Origin: an uncultured Alphaproteobacteria bacterium
GTDB taxonomy: Bacteria > Pseudomonadota > Alphaproteobacteria > CAKMZR01
Length of the DNA: 18,604 nucleotides
Assembly (NCBI GenBank): GCA_929200455.1
Contig: CAKMZR010000011.1
Location: forward strand, 1 to 18,604
Direction: 5' to 3'
Shown piece after piece: positions 1 through 8,515 of this stretch (the first letter of the stretch is position 1; every line of letters starts with the position of its first letter). Below the pieces are notes generated by a model. That model ran no database searches. It was not told where the DNA came from and saw only the letters and a list, made by a program, of their open reading frames with translations. The translations under genes were made by a program, and so were the position numbers.

Positions 1-645
1 CGCCAAACCCACAGGCTTCACACAATCCAGTAGCAACGCCTCTCCCCATGCACGCTCCACCTCCGCTCCGCTCAAACCAAACTTATCTCCCGTCCTGCCC
101 GTCTTGATCTTTTCATGGCCTCCGGCCTCTATGTCCGGCGTATAACGAAACGATAATTCCACCTCCCTGCCATAACGCTTCCCATAAAAAGACCAAACCT
201 CCATCTCCTCAAAGGACTCCACATTCACCCGACCCAAGCCCTCCTTCACCGCATACTCTATATCCTCCTCCACCTTACCCACTCCGGAAAACACCATATC
301 CCTACCCTCAAAACCCGCCCTCAAAGCACGACTTATCTCTCCACCGGACACCACGTCCACGCCCAAACCCTCGCTCCGCAACTTACGCAATATCCCCAAA
401 CGATCATTCGCCTTCATCGCATAGTACACGCCCACACCCTCTCCCCCCAATGCCTCCCGAACATGTCTGCAGTTCTCTCCTATACGACCCTCAGAATACA
501 CATACAACGGAGTTCCGTAACGTGCCACCACCTCCAGCAAATTCACACCTTCTCCGTGCAAAATGCCTCCACAATACGACCAAGGACCAGAGCTCAACAA
601 ACCCAGCTCCATCTCCTCGTACAAACTCCTCGACAAGCCCTCCAT
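1..645 (-). CDS. lysA: Diaminopimelate decarboxylase, N-terminal 215 residues (gene cut by window edge)
   Basis: PLP enzyme that decarboxylates meso-diaminopimelate to L-lysine, the last step of lysine synthesis in the cytoplasm. I read it by translating the - strand from an ATG at 645; the frame stays open to position 1. Visible fold-type III decarboxylase landmarks are YYAMKAND, with the PLP-binding lysine at about residue 78, then GVDVVSGGE, FSGVGK and GGHEKIKTGRTGDKFG, the last typical of LysA. The catalytic C-terminal barrel lies outside the window. It starts 6 nt after the lptM stop, so it is probably co-transcribed with argH-lptM, the usual alphaproteobacterial order. A GGGGGA run in the end of lptM may serve as ribosome-binding site. 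Identity is firm; the exact start is less so. Confidence 0.93.
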   Translation of the reverse strand, partial: MEGLSRSLYEEMELGLLSSGPWSYCGGILHGEGVNLLEVVARYGTPLYVYSEGRIGENCRHVREALGGEGVGVYYAMKANDRLGILRKLRSEGLGVDVVSGGEISRALRAGFEGRDMVFSGVGKVEEDIEYAVKEGLGRVNVESFEEMEVWSFYGKRYGREVELSFRYTPDIEAGGHEKIKTGRTGDKFGLSGAEVERAWGEALLLDCVKPVGLA

Positions 646-651
646 AAAAAC

Positions 652-798
652 CTATTCCCCCTCTTCCTCTTCCTCTTCCTCAACATACGGATAGACATAA
701 TCCAACCTCTCCTCACCCTCAGGCAACTTCACCTCAGAAACCCTTCCACAACCCCACATCCACAACACCATCACAAATAACAAAAATATCCTCATCAT
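652..798 (-). CDS. lptM: Small lipoprotein of the LptM (YifL) type between argH and lysA, 48 aa
   Basis: A short gene found by reading the gap between argH and lysA. The product starts MMRIFLLFVMVLWMWGCGRV: a positively charged start, a hydrophobic stretch and a cysteine at residue 17 as the lipidation site. It then has a KLPEGE segment and ends in seven consecutive glutamates plus GE. Small lipoproteins at this argH-lysA position belong to the LptM family, which helps mature the LptD/LptE LPS translocon in the outer membrane. The usual CG-(Q/K)-KGPL-LP core is mostly lost here (CGRVSEVKLP), and the lipobox (MWGC) is not classical. The start overlaps the argH stop as ATGA, and a second ATG follows at 795. 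A strong AGGAGG lies 9 nt upstream. The call rests on position, size and lipoprotein form; sequence similarity is weak. Confidence 0.7.
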   Translation of the reverse strand: MMRIFLLFVMVLWMWGCGRVSEVKLPEGEERLDYVYPYVEEEEEEEGE

Positions 799-2216
799 TT
801 CTCCTCTCCTCCTCTATCTCTCAAAAAACGACGCTCCGCCTCCTCTATGGCTCTCAGAACACACGCAGGGGAAGAACCTCCAAAACTTGTCCGACGATCA
901 AGGGAACGCTCAGGCAACAAAACCTCATACACCCCCTCCCCTATCCTTCCGTCCGTCTCCCTCATCAACTCCAACGGCATCTCACTCAACTGCAACCCCA
1001 GTCTCTCCGCTTCCGACACTATCCGTCCCGTTATACGGTGTGCCTCGCGAAACGGAATATCCAACTCCTGCACCAACCAATCCGCCAAATCCGTCGCCGT
1101 CGGATAACCCTTGTCCAACGCCTTCCTCATACTCACCTTGTCCACCTCCAATCCTCGAACCATCTCTCCCATCACCAAAATACTCAGTGTCAACGTGTCC
1201 ACCGCATCAAATAAACTCTTCTTGTCCTCCTGCATGTCCTTCGCATACGTCAACGGCAAACCCTTCATCACCACACTCAAGGACGACAAACACCCCAAAA
1301 GCTGTCCAGGCTTCGCCCTCACCAATTCCGCCGCATCCGGATTCCTCTTCTGCGGCATCATCGATGAACCCGTCGTCATCCCCTCAGACAACTTCACAAA
1401 ACCAAAACCTTCCGTCGTCCACAAAACCAACTCCTCCGCCAAGCGCGACAAATGTAACGACATGTTCAAACCCACCGACAAAAACTCAAGCACAAAATCT
1501 CGCGACGAAACGCCGTCCATCGAATTCCTCATCACACAACCAAAACCCAAAATTTCCGACGTATGCTCCCTGTCTATCGGAAAACTCGTGCCAGACAAAG
1601 CCCCGGAACCTAGCGGACTCTCATTCACACGGACTCGACAGTCCCGCAACCTCTCCCGATCCCTTCCCAACATCTCCACATACGCCATCAAATGATGTCC
1701 AAACGTCACAGGCTGTGCCACCTGCAAATGCGTGTATCCAGGCATCAGTGTCCCCGCGTGCTCTCGAGACCTCAAAAGCAATACCCTCTGCAATCCCTCC
1801 AGCAAAATCTCTAGTCCGTCTATCTCTCCACGCAACCACAAACGAACATCCGTCACCACCTGATCATTGCGACTCCGTCCCGTATGAAGCTTCCCAGCCA
1901 AAGGACCTATCAATTCCCGAAGTCGGTGCTCCACGTTCATATGAATGTCCTCCAAATGATCGTGAAATCCAAACTTACCGCTCTCTATCTCTCCCAATAC
2001 ACGCGTCAATCCCTCCTCCAACTGCACCCCCTCCTCCCTCTTCAATAAACCCACTCGTACCAACATCGACACATGAGCCATAGACACCGCTATGTCTTCC
2101 TTATACAATCTCTTGTCTATGTCTATCGAACGGTTAATTCGCTCCATCAACTCATCCACTCCTCCCGAAAATCGACCTCCCCACATCTCATTCCCCATCT
2201 CCACTTCTTCTGCCAT
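795..2216 (-). CDS. argH: Argininosuccinate lyase
   Basis: Cleaves argininosuccinate to arginine and fumarate, the last step of arginine synthesis; the family works as a cytoplasmic homotetramer. The 473-residue product has the expected length (E. coli 457). Landmarks are NEMWGGRFSGG near the N-terminus, HTGRSRNDQV, HLQVAQPVTFGH and the superfamily signature GSSMMPQKRNPD with the catalytic serine loop at residues 283-285. I chose the ATG at 2216 because AAGGA sits 7 nt upstream; an upstream ATG at 2267 lies inside tlpA, and an internal ATG at 2198 is possible. The 3' end overlaps lptM as ATGA. The start overlaps the start of the divergent tlpA gene. Confidence 0.96.
   Translation of the reverse strand: MAEEVEMGNEMWGGRFSGGVDELMERINRSIDIDKRLYKEDIAVSMAHVSMLVRVGLLKREEGVQLEEGLTRVLGEIESGKFGFHDHLEDIHMNVEHRLRELIGPLAGKLHTGRSRNDQVVTDVRLWLRGEIDGLEILLEGLQRVLLLRSREHAGTLMPGYTHLQVAQPVTFGHHLMAYVEMLGRDRERLRDCRVRVNESPLGSGALSGTSFPIDREHTSEILGFGCVMRNSMDGVSSRDFVLEFLSVGLNMSLHLSRLAEELVLWTTEGFGFVKLSEGMTTGSSMMPQKRNPDAAELVRAKPGQLLGCLSSLSVVMKGLPLTYAKDMQEDKKSLFDAVDTLTLSILVMGEMVRGLEVDKVSMRKALDKGYPTATDLADWLVQELDIPFREAHRITGRIVSEAERLGLQLSEMPLELMRETDGRIGEGVYEVLLPERSLDRRTSFGGSSPACVLRAIEEAERRFLRDRGGEEK
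808..813 (-). promoter_or_regulatory. Strong Shine-Dalgarno for lptM
   Basis: On the - strand AGGAGG lies inside the last codons of argH, 9 nt before the lptM ATG at 798, within a purine-only run. It supports the reality of this 48-codon gene and its translation by coupling to argH. Confidence 0.6.
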
Positions 2217-2703
2217 GATCAAATCCTTCTTCCTAATCTTCGCATCTATCGCTTGTCTCTCAATCACATCCCACGCTCTCGCTCAAAATATCACAACCCT
2301 GTCTCCACACATATCTCTAAAAAAAGAATGGCCAGAAATTAACGCCCTCATCTCAAAAGACTCCCGAAATATCATCATCAATGTCTGGGCTAGCTGGTGC
2401 ATTCCATGCGTCAAAGAACTTCCCACCCTACAAAAACTCAATCCCGACACATGGCAACTCATCACCGTCAATATCGACGCCAATCTCTCCGACGCTCACT
2501 CCTTCCTCAAACGAAATAACCTACAAGACCTCATTCCCAAAATGTACCATGACCCCTCCCTTTCCCTCATGCGCGCCTTCAAAATAAAAGGTATACCCTC
2601 TTCCCTCGTCGCTTCTCCAGACGGCAATATCCATTCTCTCATACAAGGCGATATATCACACAATCCTATAAAAATACTCAATCAAACACTCGTCAACAAC
2701 TGA
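2215..2703 (+). CDS. tlpA: TlpA-like periplasmic thiol-disulfide oxidoreductase
   Basis: A 162-residue secreted thioredoxin-fold protein. Residues 1-23 form a signal peptide ending in ALA before Gln24; a cysteine at residue 14 (SIAC) leaves lipid anchoring possible. The redox motif is WASWCIPC, with cysteines 62 and 65, and the cis-proline loop is GIPSS (Pro128). Family members reduce disulfides in the periplasm, often for cytochrome oxidase or cytochrome c assembly; the client is not visible here. I chose the ATG at 2215 because the signal peptide begins there. The frame is open back to 2092, but that stretch is antisense to argH and has no signal-like character. There is no Shine-Dalgarno. 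The gene is divergent from argH, a common alphaproteobacterial arrangement, and its last 22 nt overlap the convergent ppdK. Confidence 0.85.
   Translation: MIKSFFLIFASIACLSITSHALAQNITTLSPHISLKKEWPEINALISKDSRNIIINVWASWCIPCVKELPTLQKLNPDTWQLITVNIDANLSDAHSFLKRNNLQDLIPKMYHDPSLSLMRAFKIKGIPSSLVASPDGNIHSLIQGDISHNPIKILNQTLVNN
2224..2228 (-). promoter_or_regulatory. Shine-Dalgarno that sets the argH start
   Basis: AAGGA on the - strand, 7 nt from the ATG at 2216. It lies within the signal-peptide codons of tlpA on the other strand. Confidence 0.5.
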
Positions 2704-5402
2704 CGCAACTTCATAATACGCGATTGTGCCGCCGCAAGCCGTGCCACAGGGACTCTATACGGAGAACACGACACATAATCCAAGCCCTGCTCCTCGCAAA
2801 AGGCTATCGATGACGGATCCCCTCCGTGCTCTCCACATATACCAAGCTTAATATCAGGACGTACCTTGCGACCTCCCTCCACCGCCAAACTCATCAGTCG
2901 ACCCACGCCCTTCCTGTCTATCGTCTGAAACGGATCCTGACTCATCAGTCCCAATCGCTCATAGTCTCCCATAAAAGATGACGAATCATCTCGCGACAAT
3001 CCATACGTCGTCTGAGTCAAGTCATTCGTACCAAAACTAAAAAATTCCGCCACCTCACCTATCTCGTCAGAAAGAAGTGCCGCCCTCGGAAGCTCAATCA
3101 TCGTTCCCACCTTGTACTCCAACGGCAAATCCTTCATCACCTCGTCCCCTATCCTCTTCACCACCTTCGCCACCTCCTCAAATTCTCCCTTATCCCCCAC
3201 AAGCGGTATCATCACCTCACAGTCAGGACTGTTCTCTCCCCCCGTTCCCTCATACACCTTCCTCATCGCATAAAAAATCGCTCGTGCCTGAGTCTCTATA
3301 ATCTCAGGATAACTCACCAACAAACGACAACCCCGATGTCCCAACATCGGATTCATCTCGCGCAACTGCTCCACACGCTTCTTCACCTCCTCCAACGAAC
3401 GATCCGTTATCTCCACCATCTTGCGAATATCCCTGTCCGTATGCGGCAAAAACTCATGCAAAGGCGGATCAAATAAGCGAATCGTCAAAGGACGTCCCTC
3501 CATCACCATAAACAAATCCTCAAAATCTCGAGTCTGCATCTCCTCTATCTCGTAAAGTGCCTTCTTCCTACCCTCAACACTCGACGACATAATCATACGA
3601 TGCATCGCGTGAATCCTCTCCCCCTCAAAAAACATATGCTCCGTCCGACAAAGACCTATACCCTCACAGCCAAAATCAACCGCAACCTTCGCGTCCAATA
3701 CCGTCTCCGCATTCGCCCTCACCTTCATCTTACGGAATCCATCACTCCACTCCATAATCGTCTTAAAATCTCCAGACAAATCAGGCGTCACCAAATCCAC
3801 CTCGCCCTTCATCACCTCACCCGAACTCCCGTCCATCGTAATCACATCACCCTCAACAAGGGTCAACCCATGACAACGCAATTCCCCTCGCTCCAAATCC
3901 ACATCCATGTCCGAAATCGCCACAATACAAGCCCTACCCATACCACGTGCCACCACCGCCGCATGACTCGTCCTCCCCCCTCGCGTCGTAATAATACCTT
4001 GGGCCGCATACATTCCATGCACATCCTCAGGCGACGTCTCAGGACGCACCAATATCACCTTGTCCCCAGATGACGCCAACTGCTCCGCCCTATCTGCCGA
4101 AAAAACCAGCTTGCCACAAGCCGCCCCAGGAGACGCCGGCAAGCCACGACCTATCACTTCCCACTCCCCCTTCTCGTCCAGCACAGGGTGCAGTATCTGA
4201 TTGAGCGACAGTGCATCAATCCGCATCAACGCATCCTCCTTCGAGATAATACCCTCTCCCACAAAATCTATCGCTATCTTCAAGGCCGCTCGTGCAGAAC
4301 GCTTGCCAGACCGCGTCTGCAACAAATACAATTTCCCTCGCTCTATCGTAAACTCTATGTCCTGCATGTCTCCGTAGTGCTTCTCCAACAAGCGACGAAC
4401 ACCCTCCAAATCCTCATACACCTCAGGCAACTCTTCCTCAAGAGACAAGCCACTCGCACCCAAATCCTCTCGCGACGCCTTCGTCAATGGCAAGGGCGTC
4501 CGAATACCCGCAACCACATCCTCGCCCTGTGCATTCAACAGATAATCTCCGTAAAACCTGTTCTCTCCCGTCGACGGATCCCGCGTAAATGCAACACCCG
4601 TACCACAGTCCTCCCCCATGTTCCCAAAAACCATCGCCTGAACCGTTACCGCCGTACCCCAATCATCCGAATAACCATTCAGCCTACGGTACACCTTCGC
4701 CCTCGGAGAATGCCAACTGTTAAACACCGCCTCTATCGCTCCCCACAGTTGCTCAAAGGGAGAACTCGGAAACGGTCGCGAAAGCTTCTCCTCCACAAGA
4801 GCCTTATAAGACAACACCAGTCTCTTCAAGACCTCAGAACTCAACTCCTTATCCAAATAAACACCCTCATCGCTCTTCGCTTGACCCAAAAGCCTCTCAA
4901 AAGATGCATGATCAACCCCCAACACCACATCACCATACATCTGAATAAAACGACGGTAACTGTCATACGCAAAACGCTCGTCTTGTGCATCCGAAGCAAG
5001 TCCTCGCACCGAATCATCATTCAGACCCAAATTCAAAACCGTGTCCATCATACCAGGCATCGAAACCCTAGAACCTGACCTCACCGACACCAACAAAGGA
5101 CACGAAACATCTCCCATCACACGACCGCAAGCCTCCTCCAAATTCTTTAACGAATCCTCAACTTGAACCGCCAAGTCCTCAGGCTTGCGTCCCTCATGTG
5201 CAAAATAATAACGGCACGCCTCGCTCGAAACCGTAAATCCAGGCGGAACAGGAAGCCCTATCCGACTCATCTCCGCCAAATTCGCTCCCTTGCCTCCAAG
5301 AATATCCTTCATCGACGCATCACCCTCCGCAGTACCCCTCGAAAACTCATAAACCCACTTCTGCTTACCCTCCTCTACCCCTCTCTCTTCTTCCGGTTTC
5401 AT
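2682..5402 (-). CDS. ppdK: Pyruvate, phosphate dikinase
   Basis: Reversibly converts pyruvate, ATP and phosphate to PEP, AMP and PPi, linking pyruvate to gluconeogenesis or, in reverse, to pyrophosphate-driven ATP formation. The product is 906 residues, slightly longer than the usual 870-890. In order: N-terminal ATP-grasp domain (GGKGANLAEM, SVRSGSRVSMPGMMDTVLNLG), central phosphohistidine domain (GGRTSHAAVVARGMG, His480, with the nearby Thr478 that regulators phosphorylate in this family), and a C-terminal PEP-binding barrel with FGTNDLTQTTYG and the catalytic cysteine in GICGEHGGDP (Cys856). All key residues are present. It begins 2 nt after the glyS stop with AGGA 10 nt upstream, so it belongs to the glyQ-glyS-ppdK operon. 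Its 3' end overlaps convergent tlpA by 22 nt. Confidence 0.97.
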   Translation of the reverse strand: MKPEEERGVEEGKQKWVYEFSRGTAEGDASMKDILGGKGANLAEMSRIGLPVPPGFTVSSEACRYYFAHEGRKPEDLAVQVEDSLKNLEEACGRVMGDVSCPLLVSVRSGSRVSMPGMMDTVLNLGLNDDSVRGLASDAQDERFAYDSYRRFIQMYGDVVLGVDHASFERLLGQAKSDEGVYLDKELSSEVLKRLVLSYKALVEEKLSRPFPSSPFEQLWGAIEAVFNSWHSPRAKVYRRLNGYSDDWGTAVTVQAMVFGNMGEDCGTGVAFTRDPSTGENRFYGDYLLNAQGEDVVAGIRTPLPLTKASREDLGASGLSLEEELPEVYEDLEGVRRLLEKHYGDMQDIEFTIERGKLYLLQTRSGKRSARAALKIAIDFVGEGIISKEDALMRIDALSLNQILHPVLDEKGEWEVIGRGLPASPGAACGKLVFSADRAEQLASSGDKVILVRPETSPEDVHGMYAAQGIITTRGGRTSHAAVVARGMGRACIVAISDMDVDLERGELRCHGLTLVEGDVITMDGSSGEVMKGEVDLVTPDLSGDFKTIMEWSDGFRKMKVRANAETVLDAKVAVDFGCEGIGLCRTEHMFFEGERIHAMHRMIMSSSVEGRKKALYEIEEMQTRDFEDLFMVMEGRPLTIRLFDPPLHEFLPHTDRDIRKMVEITDRSLEEVKKRVEQLREMNPMLGHRGCRLLVSYPEIIETQARAIFYAMRKVYEGTGGENSPDCEVMIPLVGDKGEFEEVAKVVKRIGDEVMKDLPLEYKVGTMIELPRAALLSDEIGEVAEFFSFGTNDLTQTTYGLSRDDSSSFMGDYERLGLMSQDPFQTIDRKGVGRLMSLAVEGGRKVRPDIKLGICGEHGGDPSSIAFCEEQGLDYVSCSPYRVPVARLAAAQSRIMKLRQLLTSV

Positions 5403-5404
5403 CC

Positions 5405-7498
5405 CTATCTCTTCCTCTGACTGTACATCCTCACCAACGAATCACCCGCAAATATCTCATCCAATCCTTCCCTCACCCTCCAAAGCAATCTCATACGATT
5501 CTCACTCTTTGTCCTCTCATCAGGATCATTCACGCGCACATTATCACAAAACTCATCAAAATCCTTTTTTACCACCAAAATTTCCTCAGCGTAAGCTATT
5601 ATTCCTTCACAATTCCTCCCCATACCCTTTTTCTCTAATCCCATCCACGACTTCCACAGATTTCGCTCCTCCTCACAGTCAGACAATCCCTCATCATAAT
5701 CTCCTCCCACCTCCTCAACCTCTATCAATCCTCCCGCTCGGTGCCACATGTCCGACAACAACTCCAAATGGTCACGCTCGTCAAGGTGCTTCAAGGCCTC
5801 ACACGTGCCCACAACCTCCTTCACACACAACGACCCCAGTTTTCGACCCAGAGACGCCTCCACAAACGGCTTCCCATACCTCTCAGACAACACCTCCTCC
5901 AAGCGTACTCGAAAATACAACAACAACTCTTCCCCCAACCCCTCACGCCTCCACTCCCCCCTCTCCATCGCAGACTCCAACAAAGTCTCCAACGACAAAT
6001 CAACTTCCCAAAACCATAAAACCTTCACCACCTGCAACGCCGCTCTTCGCAAGGCAAAAGGATCCCGCGAACCCGTCGGTTGCTCTCCCACATGCCACAT
6101 ACCCACCAACGTATCCAGTCTCTCCGCAAGGTACAAACCACGCGACACCATTCCCACTTCCACCACTTCCTCCGCCACCTTATACTGACAACCTATCGCC
6201 TCACTCACCCTTTCATCCTCTCCCTCTCGCTGACCATAATAACGCCCCACCAAGCCCTGAAGTGACGGATACTCTCCCACAAAACGACTCGCCAGATCGC
6301 TCTTGCTCAATAAACCTGCCCTACACCCCCTCTCCACTTCATCCAAGCCCCCCCCCATCTTTTCCACGATACAGCCCGTCAAAGCCTCAAGACGCCTCGC
6401 CTTCGCTCCCATACTCCCCAGCTTCCGATGCCAAATACGATCCTCCAAAAAAACAATACGCGACTCCAAAGGCACACGACCGTCCTCAAGCCAGAAAAAA
6501 TTCGCATCCTGCAAGCGTGCCACCGCAACCTTCTCATAACCTCGGCGAATTCTCTCGTAATCCTGACATCCGTCAGAACGCCTCTCCAATAACGCCAAAA
6601 ACTTTACAACCCCTCCCTCACAACCACTCACAAAAACCTTCATGTGCTCCAAAAGAACCGTACTCACCACATCCGTAGGCAAGTCCACACCTCCTTCCAC
6701 CTCACACCTCAAAACCGCAAACCTCTCACCCAAATACGAACCCTTAACAGACCATCCCCCCACTTCCTCCTCACCACACAATCTCCGAATCTCTTTCTCG
6801 CGATCCTCCCTTCGCAAAGTCAATCCCATCGCCTCGTAATCACATAAGTCTCGAACCTCCACCTCCCGTGGCCTATCCCCACAACCCAAACACAACATAT
6901 CTTCCCACGTCGTCGACTCATAAGGAAAATAACCTTCCACGTCATCCCTCTGTGCCCTCCAAGCCCGGTCTTCACAGTCCAATCCCCCTCCCAAAACCTC
7001 ACCGTTCAATACCCCCACCACTCGCTGCAAAGGACGCACCCAAAGTGCTCCCTCATCCGCAAACCTCATCACCGTCGGCCACCTCAATCCCAAAATCACA
7101 TCCACGATCAACCCCCTCAACACCTCCGCCATCTCTAAACCCTCCTCCCTCTTCCGATAAAACCAAAAGCGTCCCTTCGCCGTCTCCTCCACCACACAAC
7201 CCTCTCGATCTCCTCCCACACTCCGCAAAAAACCCTCAAACGCAACTTCAGGGGCATCCTCCCTCGGCCCACGACGCTCCAACTCTCGTGGCGGCAAAAT
7301 CATCGGCAAATCCCTCACCATCAAGACCACACGATACGGAGTCACCAAATTATCCTCACCCTCGCAAGGCTCCCCCATGTCATAGCCACTCCTCTCCTTC
7401 AACCCAGACCTCAAACCCTCCCACATCTGCCTCCACACCCAGCCCTGAAGACCAGGAGGCATCGGCTCACTCACCACCTCACACAACAAGTCCGCCAT
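5405..7498 (-). CDS. glyS: Glycyl-tRNA synthetase beta subunit
   Basis: Beta subunit of the tetrameric (alpha2-beta2) bacterial glycyl-tRNA synthetase, mainly responsible for tRNA recognition. The 697-residue product matches the family length (about 690). It starts MADLLCEVVSEPMPPGLQ, contains the KSDLASRFVGEYPSLQGLVGRYYG block, and ends with the tRNA-binding region FCDNVRVNDPDERTKSENRM. The frame is open to 7531, but the ATG at 7498 fits the family N-terminus, has GGAGGG 9 nt upstream and overlaps the glyQ stop as ATGA, so I use it. The protein is very rich in Glu, Gly, Val and Arg, as expected for a gene on the G-rich strand. A run of nine G on the coding strand (6348-6356) encodes part of MGGGLDE, and the frame is intact across it. 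Confidence 0.96.
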   Translation of the reverse strand: MADLLCEVVSEPMPPGLQGWVWRQMWEGLRSGLKERSGYDMGEPCEGEDNLVTPYRVVLMVRDLPMILPPRELERRGPREDAPEVAFEGFLRSVGGDREGCVVEETAKGRFWFYRKREEGLEMAEVLRGLIVDVILGLRWPTVMRFADEGALWVRPLQRVVGVLNGEVLGGGLDCEDRAWRAQRDDVEGYFPYESTTWEDMLCLGCGDRPREVEVRDLCDYEAMGLTLRREDREKEIRRLCGEEEVGGWSVKGSYLGERFAVLRCEVEGGVDLPTDVVSTVLLEHMKVFVSGCEGGVVKFLALLERRSDGCQDYERIRRGYEKVAVARLQDANFFWLEDGRVPLESRIVFLEDRIWHRKLGSMGAKARRLEALTGCIVEKMGGGLDEVERGCRAGLLSKSDLASRFVGEYPSLQGLVGRYYGQREGEDERVSEAIGCQYKVAEEVVEVGMVSRGLYLAERLDTLVGMWHVGEQPTGSRDPFALRRAALQVVKVLWFWEVDLSLETLLESAMERGEWRREGLGEELLLYFRVRLEEVLSERYGKPFVEASLGRKLGSLCVKEVVGTCEALKHLDERDHLELLSDMWHRAGGLIEVEEVGGDYDEGLSDCEEERNLWKSWMGLEKKGMGRNCEGIIAYAEEILVVKKDFDEFCDNVRVNDPDERTKSENRMRLLWRVREGLDEIFAGDSLVRMYSQRKR

Positions 7499-8388
7499 CA
7501 GTCCAATCCCTCCACATAAACTTCTGCACAACCCTTCGCCAACGTCCTCACGCGCAAAATATACGCTTGACGCTCCGTCACAGACACCATCCCCCGTGCA
7601 TCCAAAAGATTAAACACATGACTCGCCTTCAAACACTGATCATACGCCGGCAACGACAATCCTTCAGACAACAACTTGCCACACATAACCTCCGCATCCT
7701 CAAATTGACGCAACAACATATCACCATCCGCATGCTCAAAATTATACGCAGAAAATTGCCTCTCCGACTCACGGTAAATATCACCATACGTCATATCCCC
7801 TCCAAAGCGTATGTCATACACACTCTCCACGTCCTGCACCTTCATCGCCAATCGCTCCAATCCATACGTGATCTCCGTCGATACAGGCTTGCAGTCTATG
7901 CCTCCCACCTGCTGAAAATACGTAAATTGACTCACCTCCAAACCATCACACCAAACCTCCCAACCCAATCCCCATGCTCCCAACGTCGGACTCTCCCAGT
8001 CATCCTCAAAAAAACGTAAGTCATGCTTCCTCACGTCCAGCCCTATCGCACGCAAACTCTCCACATACAAACCACGACTATCCCTCGGCGAAGGCTTGAG
8101 AATCACTTGGTACTGATAGTAGTGCTGCAGCCTGTTCGGATTCTCTCCGTAACGACCATCCCCCGGACGACGCGACGGCTGTACATACGCAGCCCTCCAA
8201 CTCCCGCGACCCAACGACCTCAACGTCGTCGCCCAGTGAAATGTTCCCGCTCCAACCTCCATGTCATACGGCTGCAACAATACACATCCCTCACCACCCC
8301 AATAAGAATGCAAATTCCCTATTATCCCCTGTAGGGTCTCTTCCTCTCTCAACATCTCAACACTCACCATTTTCTTCACATATTCCAT
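7498..8388 (-). CDS. glyQ: Glycyl-tRNA synthetase alpha subunit
   Basis: Class II catalytic subunit that activates glycine and charges tRNA-Gly together with GlyS. The 296-residue product (E. coli 303) carries the conserved block AYVQPSRRPGDGRYGENPNR followed by LQHYYQYQVILKPSP, then the WESPTLGAWGLGWEVWCDGLEVSQFTYFQQ region in two stretches, and EITYGLERLAMKVQ. It is first in the glyQ-glyS-ppdK operon and overlaps glyS as ATGA. The start is uncertain: the ATG at 8388 has six G directly before it (too close for a good Shine-Dalgarno), and ATGs at 8370 and 8355 are alternatives. The candidate promoter just upstream would leave only a very short leader. Confidence 0.96.
   Translation of the reverse strand: MEYVKKMVSVEMLREEETLQGIIGNLHSYWGGEGCVLLQPYDMEVGAGTFHWATTLRSLGRGSWRAAYVQPSRRPGDGRYGENPNRLQHYYQYQVILKPSPRDSRGLYVESLRAIGLDVRKHDLRFFEDDWESPTLGAWGLGWEVWCDGLEVSQFTYFQQVGGIDCKPVSTEITYGLERLAMKVQDVESVYDIRFGGDMTYGDIYRESERQFSAYNFEHADGDMLLRQFEDAEVMCGKLLSEGLSLPAYDQCLKASHVFNLLDARGMVSVTERQAYILRVRTLAKGCAEVYVEGLD
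7508..7513 (-). promoter_or_regulatory. Shine-Dalgarno that sets the glyS start
   Basis: GGAGGG on the - strand within the last codons of glyQ, 9 nt before the ATG at 7498. It decides against the longer frame beginning at 7531. Confidence 0.55.
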
Positions 8389-8405
8389 CCCCCCTTTTCG
8401 CTCGC

Positions 8406-8434
8406 ACTATAATCACCACTATCCCAAAAATCAA
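8406..8434 (-). promoter_or_regulatory. Candidate sigma70-type promoter for glyQ-glyS-ppdK
   Basis: On the - strand, TTGATT (8429-8434), a 17-nt spacer and TATAGT (8406-8411). The -35 box matches 4 of 6 and the -10 box 5 of 6 consensus positions. The predicted transcription start near 8399 gives a leader of about 11 nt to the ATG at 8388, or about 29 nt to the ATG at 8370. Confidence 0.5.
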
Positions 8435-8454
8435 TCTGTCTTACCCCGCTACCC

Positions 8455-8483
8455 TTGCAAATAAAAACAACATGCACTATATT
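8455..8483 (+). promoter_or_regulatory. Candidate sigma70-type promoter for the secretion operon
   Basis: TTGCAA (8455-8460), a 17-nt spacer and TATATT (8478-8483). Boxes match 4 of 6 and 5 of 6 consensus positions. The predicted start near 8490 would give the downstream operon a leader of about 200 nt. Its -35 box lies 20 bp from that of the opposite promoter. Confidence 0.5.
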
Positions 8484-8515
8484 CTTTCTTAGTCGGAAGT
8501 AAGTTGAAAGATCAA

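Noticed and set aside
887..2083. 398-codon open frame on the + strand opposite argH, and similar long frames opposite glyS/glyQ (5509-6678, 6868-8019)
   Set aside because: They are Pro/Ser/Thr-rich, have no domain or ribosome-binding site, and lie exactly opposite well-identified genes. A C-rich strand has few stop codons, which explains their length.
2092..2214. N-terminal extension of tlpA to an ATG at 2092
   Set aside because: The extra 41 residues have no signal-peptide character and are antisense to argH; a proper signal peptide begins at 2215.
8389..8490. T-box or other tRNA-sensing leader for glyQ
   Set aside because: The predicted glyQ leader is only about 11-29 nt and no T-box sequence is present.
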